A stretch of DNA of 64,000 nt from Branchinecta lynchi (GCA_023053575.1 JAKZAP010000017.1:2797501-2861500), one strand, 5' to 3'; positions 1 to 10,717 are shown, counted from the first letter of the stretch. The notes: a model not told the origin generated them from the letters alone. Program-made: numbers and translations.

Positions 1-273
1 GGATGGAGGGTACTGGGGGTTTGTCTGAAACTGCTGTAGTACGAACGGAGTTTCAAAAAACTGTTATAATTCGCCACCTTTAGCAAATCTGGATTCTGTC
101 TGCGAACTTCAGAGACCACAACAATGGCAGATTTCGTAACGTGGATTAGACTTTCGAGTTCAGCCACTTTGTCAGGATTCAAACTTTCCGCGTTACTGTA
201 AAGGAAATTCGGGAAGCTAAATTCGTTAGAAGAGTACTCTTTTGAAACATTGCTTACCTTGACACGGATGGAG
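1..273 (-). CDS. LINE ORF2 N-terminus, endonuclease start (partial)
   Basis: Open in one minus-strand frame from about 273 to the window edge. It contains the string NFLYSNAESLNPDKVAELES and then SAIVVVSEVRRQNPDLLKV. This is the pattern at the start of the APE-type endonuclease of LINEs: an Asn in the (Y/T)NA(R/E)S(L) motif that helps bind metal, a helix, and a catalytic Glu in the VVSEVR strand. The domain would nick target DNA to prime reverse transcription. The frame overlaps the last codons of ORF1, a different frame. No start codon was chosen because translation probably couples to ORF1 termination. The rest of the protein lies outside the window. Confidence 0.6.
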
Positions 274-1485
274 GGTACTGGGGTTTTTGGGATTGGGAAG
301 GATAGGGTAATGATGAGTGTTGAAACGGGGAGGTACGAGGGGACGTAACGTGCTTGGCAGATAAGACAGATTTTCCCATCGGTTTGGGGTCGGCCTGAGG
401 ACTTGGTTTATCATTCTTGCTGGTCCCGGAGAAGTATGATTCATCATCCGCTGATCATTTATGTTGGGGAGAACTGGGAGCCTTCCTGTCAGTGCAGGAG
501 GATAAATCGGGGAGTCTAGAGGCGGGACAATAGGGCTGGGAGGATACCAGCTGTGTTTCGAAGTGGATGGTAGAAGCTCAAGCATGCTCCTCGGTCTCAG
601 TTCCATAGACGAACACGAAGGGTGGAAAAATGGATTTGGACCGGAGGGGAGAGGTGGCGGCCGCAGATGCCTCCGGAATCCCTCTGACAGAGGGTTGGTT
701 GAGGACCTACCATCCATCATTACCGGTGCATGGGCAAAATTGCACGATTTGTCAGTACATGATAAAAAAGAACAAAGGTCAACATGGTCAAAACTACACT
801 TGTCTGACTTGCAAACACCCGAAATGAAACCGCGACATACATGTAAAAACTTGCACTGCTTGCGGAATTTGCAAAACCCGCGATTGTAGTGACTACAAAT
901 CACATTTTTCTTTCCGCTCTTTATCACGTTATCTTTCTTCCCTTCTCTAGCGTTTTTCTCGAAAACTATGACTACGTCGTCGTTCGCTGACGGCATGTTA
1001 CCCTGCTCGGTTTTCTCTAAGGCGTTCGCTCTCAGCTACGTCAACCACGGACTGCTGTGGACCTGTTGCTGTGAGCACTGAGAACAGGCATCGGGAAGGC
1101 TAGAAATATCGCACTGGGTACTGCGGTCTCGAACGATCGTGTCGAGTATTGGTTCACATTGTGTACCGCTGTCACGCACTATTATTATTTCACTGTCGCC
1201 AACCTCTTCCGTATTGGAAGTCTGAAGATTTGTTTTCATAGGTAATAATGAATGCCGCGCCGAGCTGTTCAGTTGAGTGGTAAATTTGCTATTGAATGTA
1301 TTCGACGGGGAGAGGATTTTATTTCGGGACCGCACTGGGGAGAAGTGGTTCTTGTTCATGCATACTACCCGTAACTTTAACACTTCAAGCTCGCTCTTTC
1401 TTAGTCTTTTGGTGGAGTTTCGAAGATCACACGTTAACGAGTGGATCCGTGTCGCGTGAGCCAGTTCGGACCTCGGATCAGTCAA
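226..1485 (-). pseudogene. LINE ORF1 protein with CCCH zinc fingers, one in-frame TAG
   Basis: The reading frame runs from an ATG at 1485 to a stop at 226 and is broken only by a TAG at 1036-1038; the downstream ATG at 996 is in the same frame. The N-terminal 149 residues carry two TQC motifs (SGTQCEP and RSTQCD). The second part has three CCCH-type fingers: CSHYNRGFCKFRKQCKFLH, CRGFISGVCKSDKCSFDH and CSFLSCTDKSCNFAH. A Pro-rich tail of about 150 residues follows. CCCH fingers usually bind RNA, fitting an ORF1 nucleic-acid chaperone role. The single stop could be a recent nonsense change or a readthrough site; I favour mutation. If read through, the product would be about 419 residues. Confidence 0.65.
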
Positions 1486-1559
1486 ATCGTCGGAACAGTC
1501 GCCAACAGGTGACAGTCAGGTTAACCGATTGCTTACTGCTTGGTGTCATCATGTCAACG

Positions 1560-1668
1560 GAGGACATTTCGGTAGAATGGCAGGCAAGACATTTCCATTC
1601 CTCATCTATCTTTATGTCACTTTTGGATATGCCCGCACAAACCGGATGAATGAAACTCAGTAAATCTT
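1560..1668 (-). pseudogene. PHD-finger-like fragment upstream of ORF1
   Basis: A minus-strand frame encodes SFIHPVCAGISKSDIK followed by EEWKCLACH. The H-x2-C then W-x-C-x2-C spacing is that of the second half of a PHD finger. The first Cys pairs are not visible and stops separate this piece from the ORF1 start at 1485. It probably belonged to the same ORF1, whose N-terminus has decayed. Resemblance is by eye only. Confidence 0.4.
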
Positions 1669-1812
1669 AGAGCCGGCAACGCTGGACAGAAAACAACTGC
1701 TTCTAGCCACCCCATTTCTCAACTTGAGATGAGACTCAAAACCAGCTCAGTCAGCTGCTCTGGTACATCCATTCGGTCATTAGCACCAGTATTGCCTGAC
1801 AGAACTAGACTG

Positions 1813-2702
1813 TTACAACCTCTGATTTCTTCGTTTTGTTTTGGAAAGACAAAATCGTTCCACGGCTGGGTGTGTTGATTGTTCCTGGTATAATTTTGGG
1901 AAAGGTTTCTGGTTTGGTTTTCTGTTGGGCTGCTCTTCTAGTTCTACAAAATCTGGCAATGTGGCCGATTTTCCCACAAGCATAGCACTGTGTGGGGAGC
2001 TTTTACTTTTGACCCCTGTGATCATAGGGACTTCTATTCCAAGCCAGTTGGCGTTCACTTTGACGGCAGTTCACAAAGGTTACTGACTTCTTGAACGGGG
2101 GCCTTCTACGTGGGGAGGGTCAATTTTCACGCGAGACCTCTTTTTCGCTATTTTGAGGGTACTCCTGAGCTATCCACGAAGTTGACTGACAATCTTTGCT
2201 GTGCTTTTATTATTTCGTCAATTTTAATCACGTTCTCAACGAGATTGATCAGTTTTGTCAGTACCAACCGTAATAATTTTGGACCTAACGCCAATTTGAA
2301 ATTTTCGAAAACACATTGGCGCAACCGATTGATTTGGCTGCATATGCACAATTTCATATTTGAGCTTATCTTTCATACTAGTTTCAGCGAAGCGAGTTTT
2401 AAATTTTGCTAATAACTCAGCTGGTGTCGTAACTGCTGTAACCCCTCCAGCGTCTCAAGAAATGTTAGTGCCGCGTCCTTCAAGCGAAGGTACAACATGT
2501 CCCTTAATTCAGCAACATTCTCAACCCCTGCGAATGCAATGAACTTGTTGAGGGTTGTTACAAACTGGTCAATGTCCGTAGTACCATTGTAAGCTGGGAT
2601 TTGGTTAGCTACGTCAGACTGTAGAACGCGGTACTCACGATTGCGTTTTTGATCTTCCGTGATGTTAGCCATATTATATGCTGAACAAGAATGACAAGGC
2701 AA
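1813..2702 (-). pseudogene. LTR-retrotransposon gag remnant with a CCHC zinc knuckle
   Basis: On the minus strand the first 97 codons (2702 to 2409) read MANITEDQKRNREYRVLQSD after a short leader, then IPAYNGTTDIDQFVTTLNKF, which looks like the N-terminal helical part of Ty3/gypsy-type gag. A second block (2357 to 2148) is in a shifted frame. Near 1945-1988 another frame gives CYACGKIGHIARFC, a C-x2-C-x4-H-x4-C zinc knuckle that would bind genomic RNA. At least two frameshifts and a stop before the knuckle make it non-functional. No protease or RT follows; the LINE ORF1 lies just downstream, so the element is truncated there. Confidence 0.6.
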
Positions 2703-3748
2703 AGATCAGACACCTCCAAGAGCCTGAGCTGTTACCAATTTGGAACGTTCTACTTAAACCGTTATATGGTAAGCGTGTCCGAAGTATCTAGGCGGGTCCT
2801 TTCCCTTGGACGTGATCCGACTCTTGCCTATCAAACCAGCACAACTCTATATAATGGCTTTATTCATATGATAGCGGTAACATCGAATCGCGTAAGATCG
2901 TTACAATAATGCAAAACCTTATTTACAGAATCTCAACACTTACTGATACGGTGGTCGAGGCCAAACTTCCTAATCCAGCAGACTGGATTGAGAGAACTCT
3001 AACAAAACCGTTAATGTACAAAACCTTTAACGACTTCGAGTGAGGGACCAGTAGCCTCTAACAAACGAACTTCTATCGGCAGAGCTAAATGAACTGCCAA
3101 CGGAAAAAATCTCTGGAGAGAAAGTGCGCTTAGGTCGAGCAGGAGAGTTGGAATATTAGGAAAGACTTAGCTTACTGTCATAAAAGCAACAATCTTGTGC
3201 ATGCTTCCAAACTGGACTCGGTGTTCATCATTTGCAACGAATTTAAAACCGAATCCGTTTTCCACAAGTCCGCGGGAACTGTCGTAAAATCTGGCACTCT
3301 TCACCGTATCGCAGGAAGAAAACAAAAAGTCAGTCTTATTAGCCAATGACATATGTGGCAAAGTTATGCTCATTGCCGCTCAGACCGGAAAAGAATACAT
3401 AGCTGAACTGCCGAATTTAGTTGAATGAGACTGAAATGCTAGTTTGCACCAAGCATTACTTAGCATTGAAACTGCTTGAAAAAAACGTGCGATGGTATGT
3501 TAACCATTCCATTAGGTATAACTCCAGCAAACAATTAACAATTTAAGAGGTTTAAAAAGATCTCCTTTTAGTTATTCGGGACTTAAAATCCATCTGAAAC
3601 GCTTCTATCCAACCTCGTGTTCATCTGCAACCTAATCTCCAACTCTCTAATAATGACACTCCTTAGTTCGATTTAGTAGAAATTAGCTCTTCTCCACGGA
3701 CAATTGTGCTCCCCCATCCGCTCAGATTCAGGCAATAATTGTTTTGAT
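2703..3748. other. No gene seen; possible LTR or leader DNA next to the gag remnant
   Basis: About 1 kb upstream of the gag remnant on its strand. A TATATAA-like string occurs at 2849-2855. No open frame with recognisable content and no convincing terminal repeat partner was found, so the LTR cannot be delimited. Confidence 0.35.
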
Positions 3749-4310
3749 GTCAGACATACGATTATTTAGTTTTGTAAAAGTTATATTTTGCGCAGTTGAT
3801 TTCAACATTGCTGACTGTATGCGAAACAACTGTCAATAACTGTTTGGACGTCAGACATACGATTATTTAGTTTTGTAAAAGTTATGTTTTGTGCAGTTGA
3901 GTTCAGCTTTGCTGACTGTATGCAAAACAACTGTCAGACATAACAGGTGTTCATCTCCGTGTAAGGATGAATTCCTACAGCTGGGTTCAGCAGTACCAAC
4001 TGTATCCGAAAAGACCGTCAGACTTACGGTTGTTAAGTACGCGTGTAAGGACTAGTTTGTGCTGCTGAATACAGCTATGCTGACCGTATTCGAAACAACC
4101 GTCAGACATACAGGTATTAAGTTCCGTGTAATGACAATACTATAGCTGGGTTCAGGTGTGCCAACTGTATCTGAAACGACTGTACGGTCACACGTACGGG
4201 TGTTTAAATCCGAATTTAATATATTGTATATATTCCGTAAAGTTGATTTCGGGCGTGTTGACCGTATTCGAAACAACCTCAGACATGCAGGTGTTTCTAA
4301 CCACATAAAC
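3749..4310. repeat. Diverged tandem array, about 84-bp unit, 7 copies
   Basis: The motif GTCAGACATAC or a close variant recurs at 3749, 3850, 3933, 4017, 4101, 4187 and 4278. The spacing is 101, 83, 84, 84, 86 and 91 bp. Each unit also carries CTGACTGTAT followed by CGAAACAAC-like DNA. Units differ at many positions, so the array is old. It has no coding content. Confidence 0.75.
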
Positions 4311-5181
4311 ACTTTTTTTTACAGTAGCTAGTATATTGCAGAACGCGCCTTAAACGGTTGCTATATAGTACGATGCGTCGGTCTTTTCTATTTGAACCTG
4401 CGAGAAAATAACTCGACTCCAAACTGCTTCTAAAAGAATATCTGTTTAGAAAAGACTCGCTCCCGTTTACGATGAACTGGAATTTAGTTTAACATCTGAT
4501 GATGCTGTTTATTCTTAACAAGAATGCATTACTACTCAACATCCTCTTTGATCTATTTTAGCACGGTTCACTTCCCACTTCTCTTAACACGGACTTCGTG
4601 GTGCAAAAATGTTAGAGCTAAACACTCCTGAGTTCCAACCATCAAACAGATATGTACAGTGACATGCCGCTATGTCTCAAACACTGATAACTGTAAACGG
4701 CTGCTTAAAACTAGAAACTGCTGTTCCTACCATCAGACAGGTGTATACAGCAACATACCGCTGTGTCTCCAACGCGTATCCCGACTAGACGTAAGAACTA
4801 CAGCTGTATAAACCACCAGACAGTAACATACTGCTGTTTGAAAACAACTGAAAACAGGTCAGAACAGCTGGAAACGTCTAAATTATTACCATATGGGAAA
4901 TACCATGATAACTGTCCAGATACAACGGTAACTGCAAACAAACATTTTGTCACTGGTATCAGATACCACGGTAACTGCGAAGACGACTTTATACCGTGGT
5001 ACCAGATCTATCTGCAAAAACGCAACAAACAACCTCTATTCAGGTGCTCTGCAAAGCTTGAATATTTTTCAGCCGGTTTATCAGCGAGTAAAAAAGCTGC
5101 CAAGAGAAAATATGCGCATCTTTCAGCGTCGTCAGACAAGCATTTAATATGTCGCTTTCTGCAGGCTTAACATTTTTTTGT
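4311..5181. other. No gene; weak tandem repeats at 4639-4900
   Basis: The string ACCATCAAACAG at 4639, ACCATCAGACAG at 4729 and ACCACCAGACAG at 4812 start three diverged units of 83-90 bp that may be related to the array at 3749-4310. An open frame at 4763-5170 lies over these repeats and has no recognisable domain. An inverted pair (ATACCACGGTA near 4961 and TACCGTGGTA near 4992) could form a short hairpin. Confidence 0.4.
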
Positions 5182-5490
5182 TTACAGGCTTTTTTTTTTA
5201 ATTTCATCAAAAAACAAATAAATTAAACAAAATTTACCATTGACGGCCACATTTAAGACAAAAGAATCCTGATTGTGGCCTGGAAACACACCTTTTTGAA
5301 TAGATAAATTGACTAGATATAAGGTGACAGGTAAGAGATACGCAGCAACTGCTTTAAAAGCTTTGATGCGTAGGCCATGAACATTAGCTGCGAAAGATTT
5401 GATCGATTTCACTGCTTTGGTAATGTCATCCATAGTACATTAAGTAAACTGAAAAGAGTGGTGAAGACCACGCGACAAAGAAGCGAGCAA
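5182..5490 (-). pseudogene. LINE reverse transcriptase fingers fragment
   Basis: The minus-strand frame from about 5490 reads LHHSFQFT, a stop, then MDDITKAVKSIKSFAANVHG, IKAFKAVAAYLLPVTLYLVN and IQKGVFPG. This is the N-terminal (motif 0-1) part of a Jockey-superfamily LINE RT, where SIKS..A.G.DG and the helix before GVFP are typical. The palm with the catalytic YADD box is missing. The linker piece at 6900-7131 on the same strand belongs upstream in the same protein and was probably separated by the gypsy segment between them. Confidence 0.6.
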
Positions 5491-5690
5491 TATTTCTAAC
5501 GGCATGTAGTGCGAGACGGCATGTCGGCGTGTGGTGCTTCGATTTCATAAGCTTTCACAGGAACAATTGAAGGTATCTCGGAAATCTGCAGAGCGTTATG
5601 CGGACTTGCCCAAACGTGTTATTTTCAGACTTTTCTCGATGATGCTATACGAGATTAATTTGTGCATGGCATAGAGTCTAGTTCGATCCA

Positions 5691-6740
5691 AAAGAGACTT
5701 TTAACTGAAGAAACACTGGACTCAAAAACAGCAGAGAATCTGAGACGTGTCATCCTGAATGAGCTTCATTTCAGACATCCTGGCATGGTAAGAATGAAAG
5801 CTGTAGCTAGGATGCACGTATTGGCCTCGTATCGATAGCGACATAGAGGGATTTCTTTCAAATTCATCGGATTGTGCCCCTTTTGTCCCAAAGCCTCCGT
5901 CGTTTATTCAGCCGTGGCCAAAAACAGTTGGTCCCAGGGAGCGTATACATGTAGACCTAGCTGGACCCATGGATGGTCCAAATTTCATTGTTCGGAAGAT
6001 TCGTTTTCAAAGGGGATGGATGTTTACTTATTGACAAAGGTATCGTCTAGTAATATTAATGATTGTTTGCGATCTGTATTTTTGGCTTACGGAATCCCGA
6101 AAGAACTCGTCAGCGACAACGGTACCTGGTTTTCTGCAGAGTTTACTTGTTTGCCAAATCGAACAGGATTAAGCACACGTTAACCCCTCCGTTCCACCCT
6201 AACTCAAACGGTAGAACGGAGAAAGCCCTCCAAATATTCAAAATAAATCTTCCAAATATTCCCTTCGGAACGAGAAGATTCCCCTTAACCAAAAATTATC
6301 ACGATTTCTTCGTATCGTACGACCCCAAGGCAATGTGGGAAAACGCCAGCAGAGTATTTTCTTCGGGAGGATCTTACGTACCCGACTTGACATTTTGAAA
6401 GAAAGAAAAGAGACTGCGTGATTTACCGGAAAAGAACCGTCAAAAGTTTTCGTCACGCTTGAGAACCGATAAAAAAGGGGAGTGGGTCGAAGGAACGGTG
6501 TACACAAGGGTCTCTAGTGTTGTCTATATAGTTGAAACGGGTTCGGGTAAAATTTGAAAGAGACACATCGACCAGATGAGACCCAAGCATATTGCTGATG
6601 ATAATGATTGGGCCTTGTACGCTTCGCACGGTCCCAATGTCCCGAAACCAACCGTTGAGCCCAGCTGCGCCAACTCAACGACGGTCATACCCAGCCTGGG
6701 AGCATGCGATCAAACCCAGTGGCTTCTATTTAGAATAAAG
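5691..6740 (+). pseudogene. Ty3/gypsy pol 3' end: integrase with GPY/F-like tail
   Basis: Several frames together give an integrase. The zinc-binding region shows LHFRHPGMVRMKAVARM then SDCAPFVPK, where the last Cys of the HHCC motif is lost. The core shows HVDLAGPMDG (first Asp), LVSDNGTWFSAEF (second Asp) and HPNSNGRTEKALQIFK (Glu), matching D,D-35-E order. A C-terminal piece near 6478-6600 reads WVEGTVYTRVSS and KRHIDQMRPKH, the GPY/F-type end of gypsy integrases. Frameshifts near 5810, 6000 and 6150 disable it. It would insert element cDNA. Only the 3' part of pol is present. Confidence 0.75.
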
Positions 6741-6890
6741 AGGGAGAAGTGTAGTATATGTTGTAGTGTGTGGAGACCCTCATCAATGTTTGTGGCGTTA
6801 TGTATCTGCTATTCACAGTTCCTGATAGTTGCAATAAAACGAATTGAAAGGCAAACACTGCACCTCCCACTCACAGTCCTTTCACCTAAG
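6741..6890 (+). repeat. Polypurine tract and start of a gypsy 3' LTR
   Basis: After the pol remnant, the purine run AAAGAGGGAGAAG (6738-6750) is followed by TGTAGTATATG, the expected layout of a polypurine tract and an LTR beginning with TG. An AATAAA-like signal (CAATAAAACG) lies at about 6832. The right LTR end is not certain; it should end before the LINE sequence that resumes near 6900. Confidence 0.45.
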
Positions 6891-6899
6891 AATACTGAT

Positions 6900-7131
6900 T
6901 AGTTGATGCTGAATCCTTACCATTACCGAGAACACCTTTCTGCGATTCCAATTCCTCTCCGAAATACTCTCTCATAGCCGTTCCCCGTGTAGAGTTCACC
7001 TTATTCCTTGCCTTTCTGTATTCTTCCCAGCTGTCATCACTCTCACAATTGAGATAATCAGAGAATAACTGGTCCCTCTTCTCCATTATTGCGGTTTTTA
7101 ATGGGCAACACTGGTCGTAGATGAGTGACAA
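6900..7131 (-). pseudogene. LINE endonuclease-RT linker fragment
   Basis: The minus-strand frame encodes IMEKRDQLFSDYLNCES, WEEYRKARNKVNSTRG and MREYFGEELES. This charged pattern (KRD..F..Y then W..YR.ARN.V and ..YF) is the conserved linker between endonuclease and reverse transcriptase in Jockey-superfamily LINEs. It is followed on the same strand, after the gypsy remnant, by RT fingers at 5182-5490, so the two are most simply one LINE copy split by a later insertion. Confidence 0.55.
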
Positions 7132-7260
7132 ATACTCATAAATTAATCAAAAGCAGCTGAGGGGTCTTCTTTCTCTGCCTTAACTTTTTGCCATGATACT
7201 GTGCTGATTTTGAATTGAAGCTTGATTCATGATTAGGCCTAGATTTCGTAGGGCCCTTAA

Positions 7261-7681
7261 AACGTAGCTCCCATGGGAATGTCTGGTTACTTGCCGTCGT
7301 GGACTACTATTCGAAATGATCTGTGGCCTATACCATGAGATCTTGCACAGCTAAAAAGGTGCTCGAAGTTCTTCAGTCGTGTAGGGTATCCGAGCTGGCT
7401 TTAGAGAAGCGGAAGCATGACGACCCAAGCGACGAAAAGTCACCAACATTACAGACAGGAGACAAGGTCCTCGTGATGGTGCCATTTCAAGAATCTGTTC
7501 CGTCCACACCAACAGGCCAAAGAGCTATCCATCCAGAGGTGCCCTGTCTGCCAGACATTGCACAGTTCTCGATTGCTCGTCTGCCCAACACTGCGACTAA
7601 GATGCCACTTTCCAGCTTGAGGGGCTGGAGACTGAAGAGAACCCTTGCCTATGGTCGAACATGCCGCTTTAATGAAATTTA
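7261..7681 (+). pseudogene. Second Ty3/gypsy integrase remnant, internally deleted
   Basis: A plus-strand frame reads NVWLLAVVDYYSK, a TGA, then SVAYTMRSCTAKKVLEVLQS. This is the integrase core around the first Asp, with a Trp codon changed to TGA. The frame then jumps to LALEKRKHDD and LQTGDKVLVMVPF, the pattern of the C-terminal integrase domain, so most of the catalytic core with the second Asp and Glu has been deleted. The last 50 residues do not resemble the family. It is a different copy from the one at 5691-6740 because the core sequences differ. Confidence 0.55.
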
Positions 7682-7958
7682 GCTGAGGTTACCGTTTGTC
7701 AGAATCAAGTATCATTCGCAATTAGTTTTGGCCTGAACGGTTAAGAAAGGCAGACCATGGAGATTGAATGTAACTTAATTTACATGATGTTAATTACTTC
7801 TGTATATCTGGCTTAACCTATCAGTTTTACCGCCCAACCACTCAGTGTTACCCCTTGTCAGGTTGTATCCGGACTTTACTCCGGTTGTGAATTTACATTC
7901 TTTTTTAGTTACTTGTCTCACTGAAGGGGCTGCTGATGACTACTAACCGTTAAAGTCG
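7682..7958. other. Non-coding, possible LTR start
   Basis: AAGAAAGGCAGACCATGGAG precedes TGTAACTTAATTTACATG at about 7770, which could be a decayed purine tract and LTR start for the gypsy remnant. No partner repeat was found in the window. Confidence 0.25.
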
Positions 7959-8162
7959 ATGGAATTGCGGCCCTTCGGACGGAGAACCCGGAACGCCGTC
8001 CCCCCAAAAAAGCCTTCATCGGAAACATTGTTGGCTCTGGAAACAGTCGACAAGTCTGCAGAGCAGAACCTGCCACTGACAGAGGATACGAATGTAGCGA
8101 TGGCTGCTAGAAAACATATCGAAACCGGGAAAGATCGTCCCAAGTTTGTGTTGAAAGATTAC
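7959..8162 (+). pseudogene. Repeated unknown gene family, copy 1, exon A
   Basis: The frame ends SAEQNLPLTEDTNVAMAARK, then DRPKFVLKDY, directly before GTAAGT at 8163, a good splice donor. The same segment recurs at 23335-23461 with the same donor, and the aligned peptide (PLTEETKAAMAG, RPEFMLKDY) is conserved better than expected for random DNA. That supports real exon ancestry. I do not recognise the protein. The upstream limit is only where the two copies stop matching. Exons B, C and D of the same copy follow on this strand. Confidence 0.45.
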
Positions 8163-8956
8163 GTAAGTTAAGAATTTTGTTATGTTGCTTGTGCATCAGC
8201 AGCTAGAGTTAGTTAAATTTCGCACCTCTAGATACCGTTTTATCCATGAAAAGACTGCAATATTTGACTTTCTTAGGCAGGCAGGAGCCCATTCTGTATA
8301 GACTTTTTATATCCTATAGACATAGGCATACCATATTCACCCTCAAACTCGTTTATGAAGACTTAGGAGAAAGTGAAGATTGCTCGGATGCCGAGCGCAG
8401 AGTATTTAGAGAAATTGGGTTGGACGTATAGAGTGCTATGCTGGATCATGTGTTTATACAGAGCTATTATACTCAGAGCGAAATACGTTGGGTCATAGGG
8501 AGCCAGGTTGGTGCGGTGCAGCAGACCATATAGAAGATGTATAGGCTTTGCAGAGGATAAGTATAAACTTCTTGGTAAAGGAGAATAGTATATAGAGATA
8601 AATAGCAGGTTACGTATACAGCTGTAAATATATTGTTGTAAAGTTCCTAGCCTCAAACACCGTGAGGTAGAAATTTAGATCGGTCCCGAAGACTGTGAAT
8701 GTCAGTTAAAATGTGTGTGTGTGTTGGGGGGGGGGGGGGATAAGGTCTAGAAAATCCTGTGACAATTATAGTGGAGATATCTGGACGGATATAGGCGGAC
8801 AGGAAAATCATATTGTTCGTGTGTCCGGAATCAGATAGGGTTATCGTATGACTTTTCCTCCTCTCCACGACATTTACAACAGGAATTATCCGGGACCTTT
8901 TACATGCTACGTCTCCTTGCAAGTGCCATATGAACTTACAGCTTTCCATTTTGTAG
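8163..8956 (+). other. Intron-like DNA of copy 1 with GT repeat and poly-G
   Basis: Lies between exon A donor and exon B acceptor. It aligns in blocks with 23462-24160. A (GT)n run at 8712-8724 passes into a poly-G run at 8726-8739. Nothing coding is recognised. Confidence 0.4.
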
Positions 8957-9145
8957 CTGATGCAAGACCTATTCGGCGAGGTGCCAGACATTGTCCAGAA
9001 GATGCTGGTTGCGTTTTGAAACTATTTGACGTCCCGTTCTAAAAACAGGAGTTTTCACGATGAGACTGACATGCAGCTTAAACTCCAGGACCATTGCTGC
9101 CGGAAAGCCCAACTGATGGTCTATGTTGACGATCCCGAAAAAGAT
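8957..9145 (+). pseudogene. Repeated unknown gene family, copy 1, exon B (decayed)
   Basis: Preceded by CATTTTGTAG (acceptor) and followed by GTATGT (donor). It matches exon B of copy 2 at 24649-24846 but carries small deletions and a frameshift near 9010-9055. The second half keeps DETDMQLKLQD-like coding. In copy 2 the exon reads through and ends LQDYCCRKAQLMIYVDAPEKD-like, a pattern that vaguely recalls the end of ubiquitin-like folds. Function is unknown. Confidence 0.4.
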
Positions 9146-9800
9146 GTATGTATATTTCCTCCAACTATAAAACACACCTGTTTCCTATAACTGAACTTAA
9201 ATGACTTTAAGTATAACCTATGACGCCACTGTGACGTACTTCCGGAACATCATTCATTAGTTCTTAAACCCCGAGATCCTATATAGTTCCCTGGGCTACG
9301 TTCTGAACGACACCGCTAATGACACCTCACTATAATCTTTCCACTTGCCACGGTTCACTACGGTTTCCATGCGCATTATACCCCGGACCTGTGTGGTCGC
9401 GTATCATGTAATATTGATGATCTGAATTTTGCCAAGATATTGCTCCAGAAGCCTTTTACAGTATTCAGATAACTTTGAATACTGGAGCATTAACATATAA
9501 AGAGTGCGAGGCGATCTCTTTAAATATAAAATGCAAATTTTAGTTTAGCTATAACGCATTATAAGAAGCGGTTCAAATACAAGTGTTCACTATACATTAA
9601 GCAGTCCCGTTCCGGGCAAGTGAACTTCGTCGTATCTTGCTCAAGTTTTTTCTAAAATCAGGATGGCAGCATTGCCATATTGCTGCTTGTATATATTGGC
9701 AGCTTACACGGGTTACATCGTTGTTTGTTACCTTCGACGTTGCGGCTCTTTAAATTATACCTGTATAATATGCAAAAGAATCACACGCGACCTAACCTGT
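9146..9800 (+). repeat. Downstream part of repeated family copy 1, including exon C trace
   Basis: Matches 24847-25478 in the second copy over its whole length with scattered changes and small indels. Around 9584-9660 it contains the decayed counterpart of exon C, which in copy 2 reads VPFQEGELRRLLLECFLKSG after an AG acceptor. The match ends close to GAATCACACG (about 9777 and 25467). Confidence 0.5.
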
Positions 9801-10502
9801 GCCCTTCATTGTAGCGTGGATATACAGCTGGAAAGAATAACCAGTACAGCTAAATAAATAACTATAGGACATGGACACTTTCAAAGATGGTGTCCGGGTA
9901 GAAGACCACATGATAGCTTTCTTTTCTGCAAACACAAAAGTAAAATGTGATATAACCATATTGTTTGGACTGCAGTGATGGTGTAATCTTTTTCCTCATT
10001 ATTCAAACAGGATGTTTCCTCATTATTCAAACAGGATGTTCAGTTGTATTTTGGCAAACTTTGGTTACCAGGTTATCGTGCCCTTGTTCTGTACGACTAC
10101 GTGTTCTCAACGTATGCGGGTTCATTGTTTTACTGGGCGAACTAAGGAACAAACGGGTATTTTCCCAGTGAAAGTTAACCAATAGAATTGAACTCGGAAA
10201 ACCCCCTTTTCGCCCGGAGTTATTACGGACAAAGTTTGAAAAGGGAGAGTTTCGGGGTTTGTTCCTGAGATTCGATCCGGCATTTACTCTGTGCATTTAT
10301 ACTCTTGTGTATTCCTTCAGTGAGTGATTTCTTTTTCTTTTTAACAAAGTAGATTGCGGCTAAATTCTTGCTAAGTACTTTCTTTCTTTGGTAGAATAAA
10401 TCTAAAAATCTCACCCACATCTTGAGTAAACTTAAACTCTGTAAACTCATAAAATACAGCTATAATACAGTTTGCTTTACTTGCTCGGTTAAATACCCTA
10501 GA
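9801..10502. other. No gene; short direct repeat at 9991-10038
   Basis: The 24-bp unit TTTCCTCATTATTCAAACAG plus four more bases is repeated head to tail at 9991 and 10015. Nothing else was recognised. Confidence 0.45.
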
Positions 10503-10717
10503 AACCGGGAACCTGGAGTTCAAGGGGGGACTCATTGGTTCTAGCTCCTCGGCAGACAAAGATCCATACGGGACCTCAGTCTGTGTGGAGTAGGGGGTGG
10601 CCTTAGGGGTAGTAACCGGGGACCTGGAGTTCAAGGGGGACTCATTGGTCCTAGCTCCTCGGCAGACAAAGTTCCAATGCTGTATGGGACCTCAGTCTGT
10701 GTGGAGTAGGGAGTGTT
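10503..10717. repeat. Tandem duplication, about 111-bp unit
   Basis: AACCGGGAACCTGGAGTTCAAG at 10503 and its near copy at 10614 begin two units that share CTAGCTCCTCGGCAGACAAA and GGGACCTCAGTCTGTGTGGA. The second unit has a small indel. Non-coding. Confidence 0.75.

Larger units (their letters stand above)
1..1700 (-). mobile_element. 5' part of a CR1-like LINE, continuing beyond the window start
   Basis: Read on the minus strand this segment holds, in order, a PHD-finger-like piece, a long ORF1 with CCCH zinc fingers, and the first codons of an ORF2 apurinic endonuclease domain. PHD fingers in ORF1 are known from CR1-like LINEs, so I assign it to that group tentatively. ORF2 overlaps the end of ORF1, as is usual for LINEs that reinitiate on one bicistronic RNA. 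The reverse transcriptase would lie before position 1 and is not visible. The 5' boundary near 1700 is a guess from where coding resemblance stops. Confidence 0.6.

Noticed and set aside
563..889. Plus-strand open frames opposite the LINE ORF1
   Set aside because: They are antisense shadows of the CCCH/Pro-rich minus-strand frame and carry no domain.
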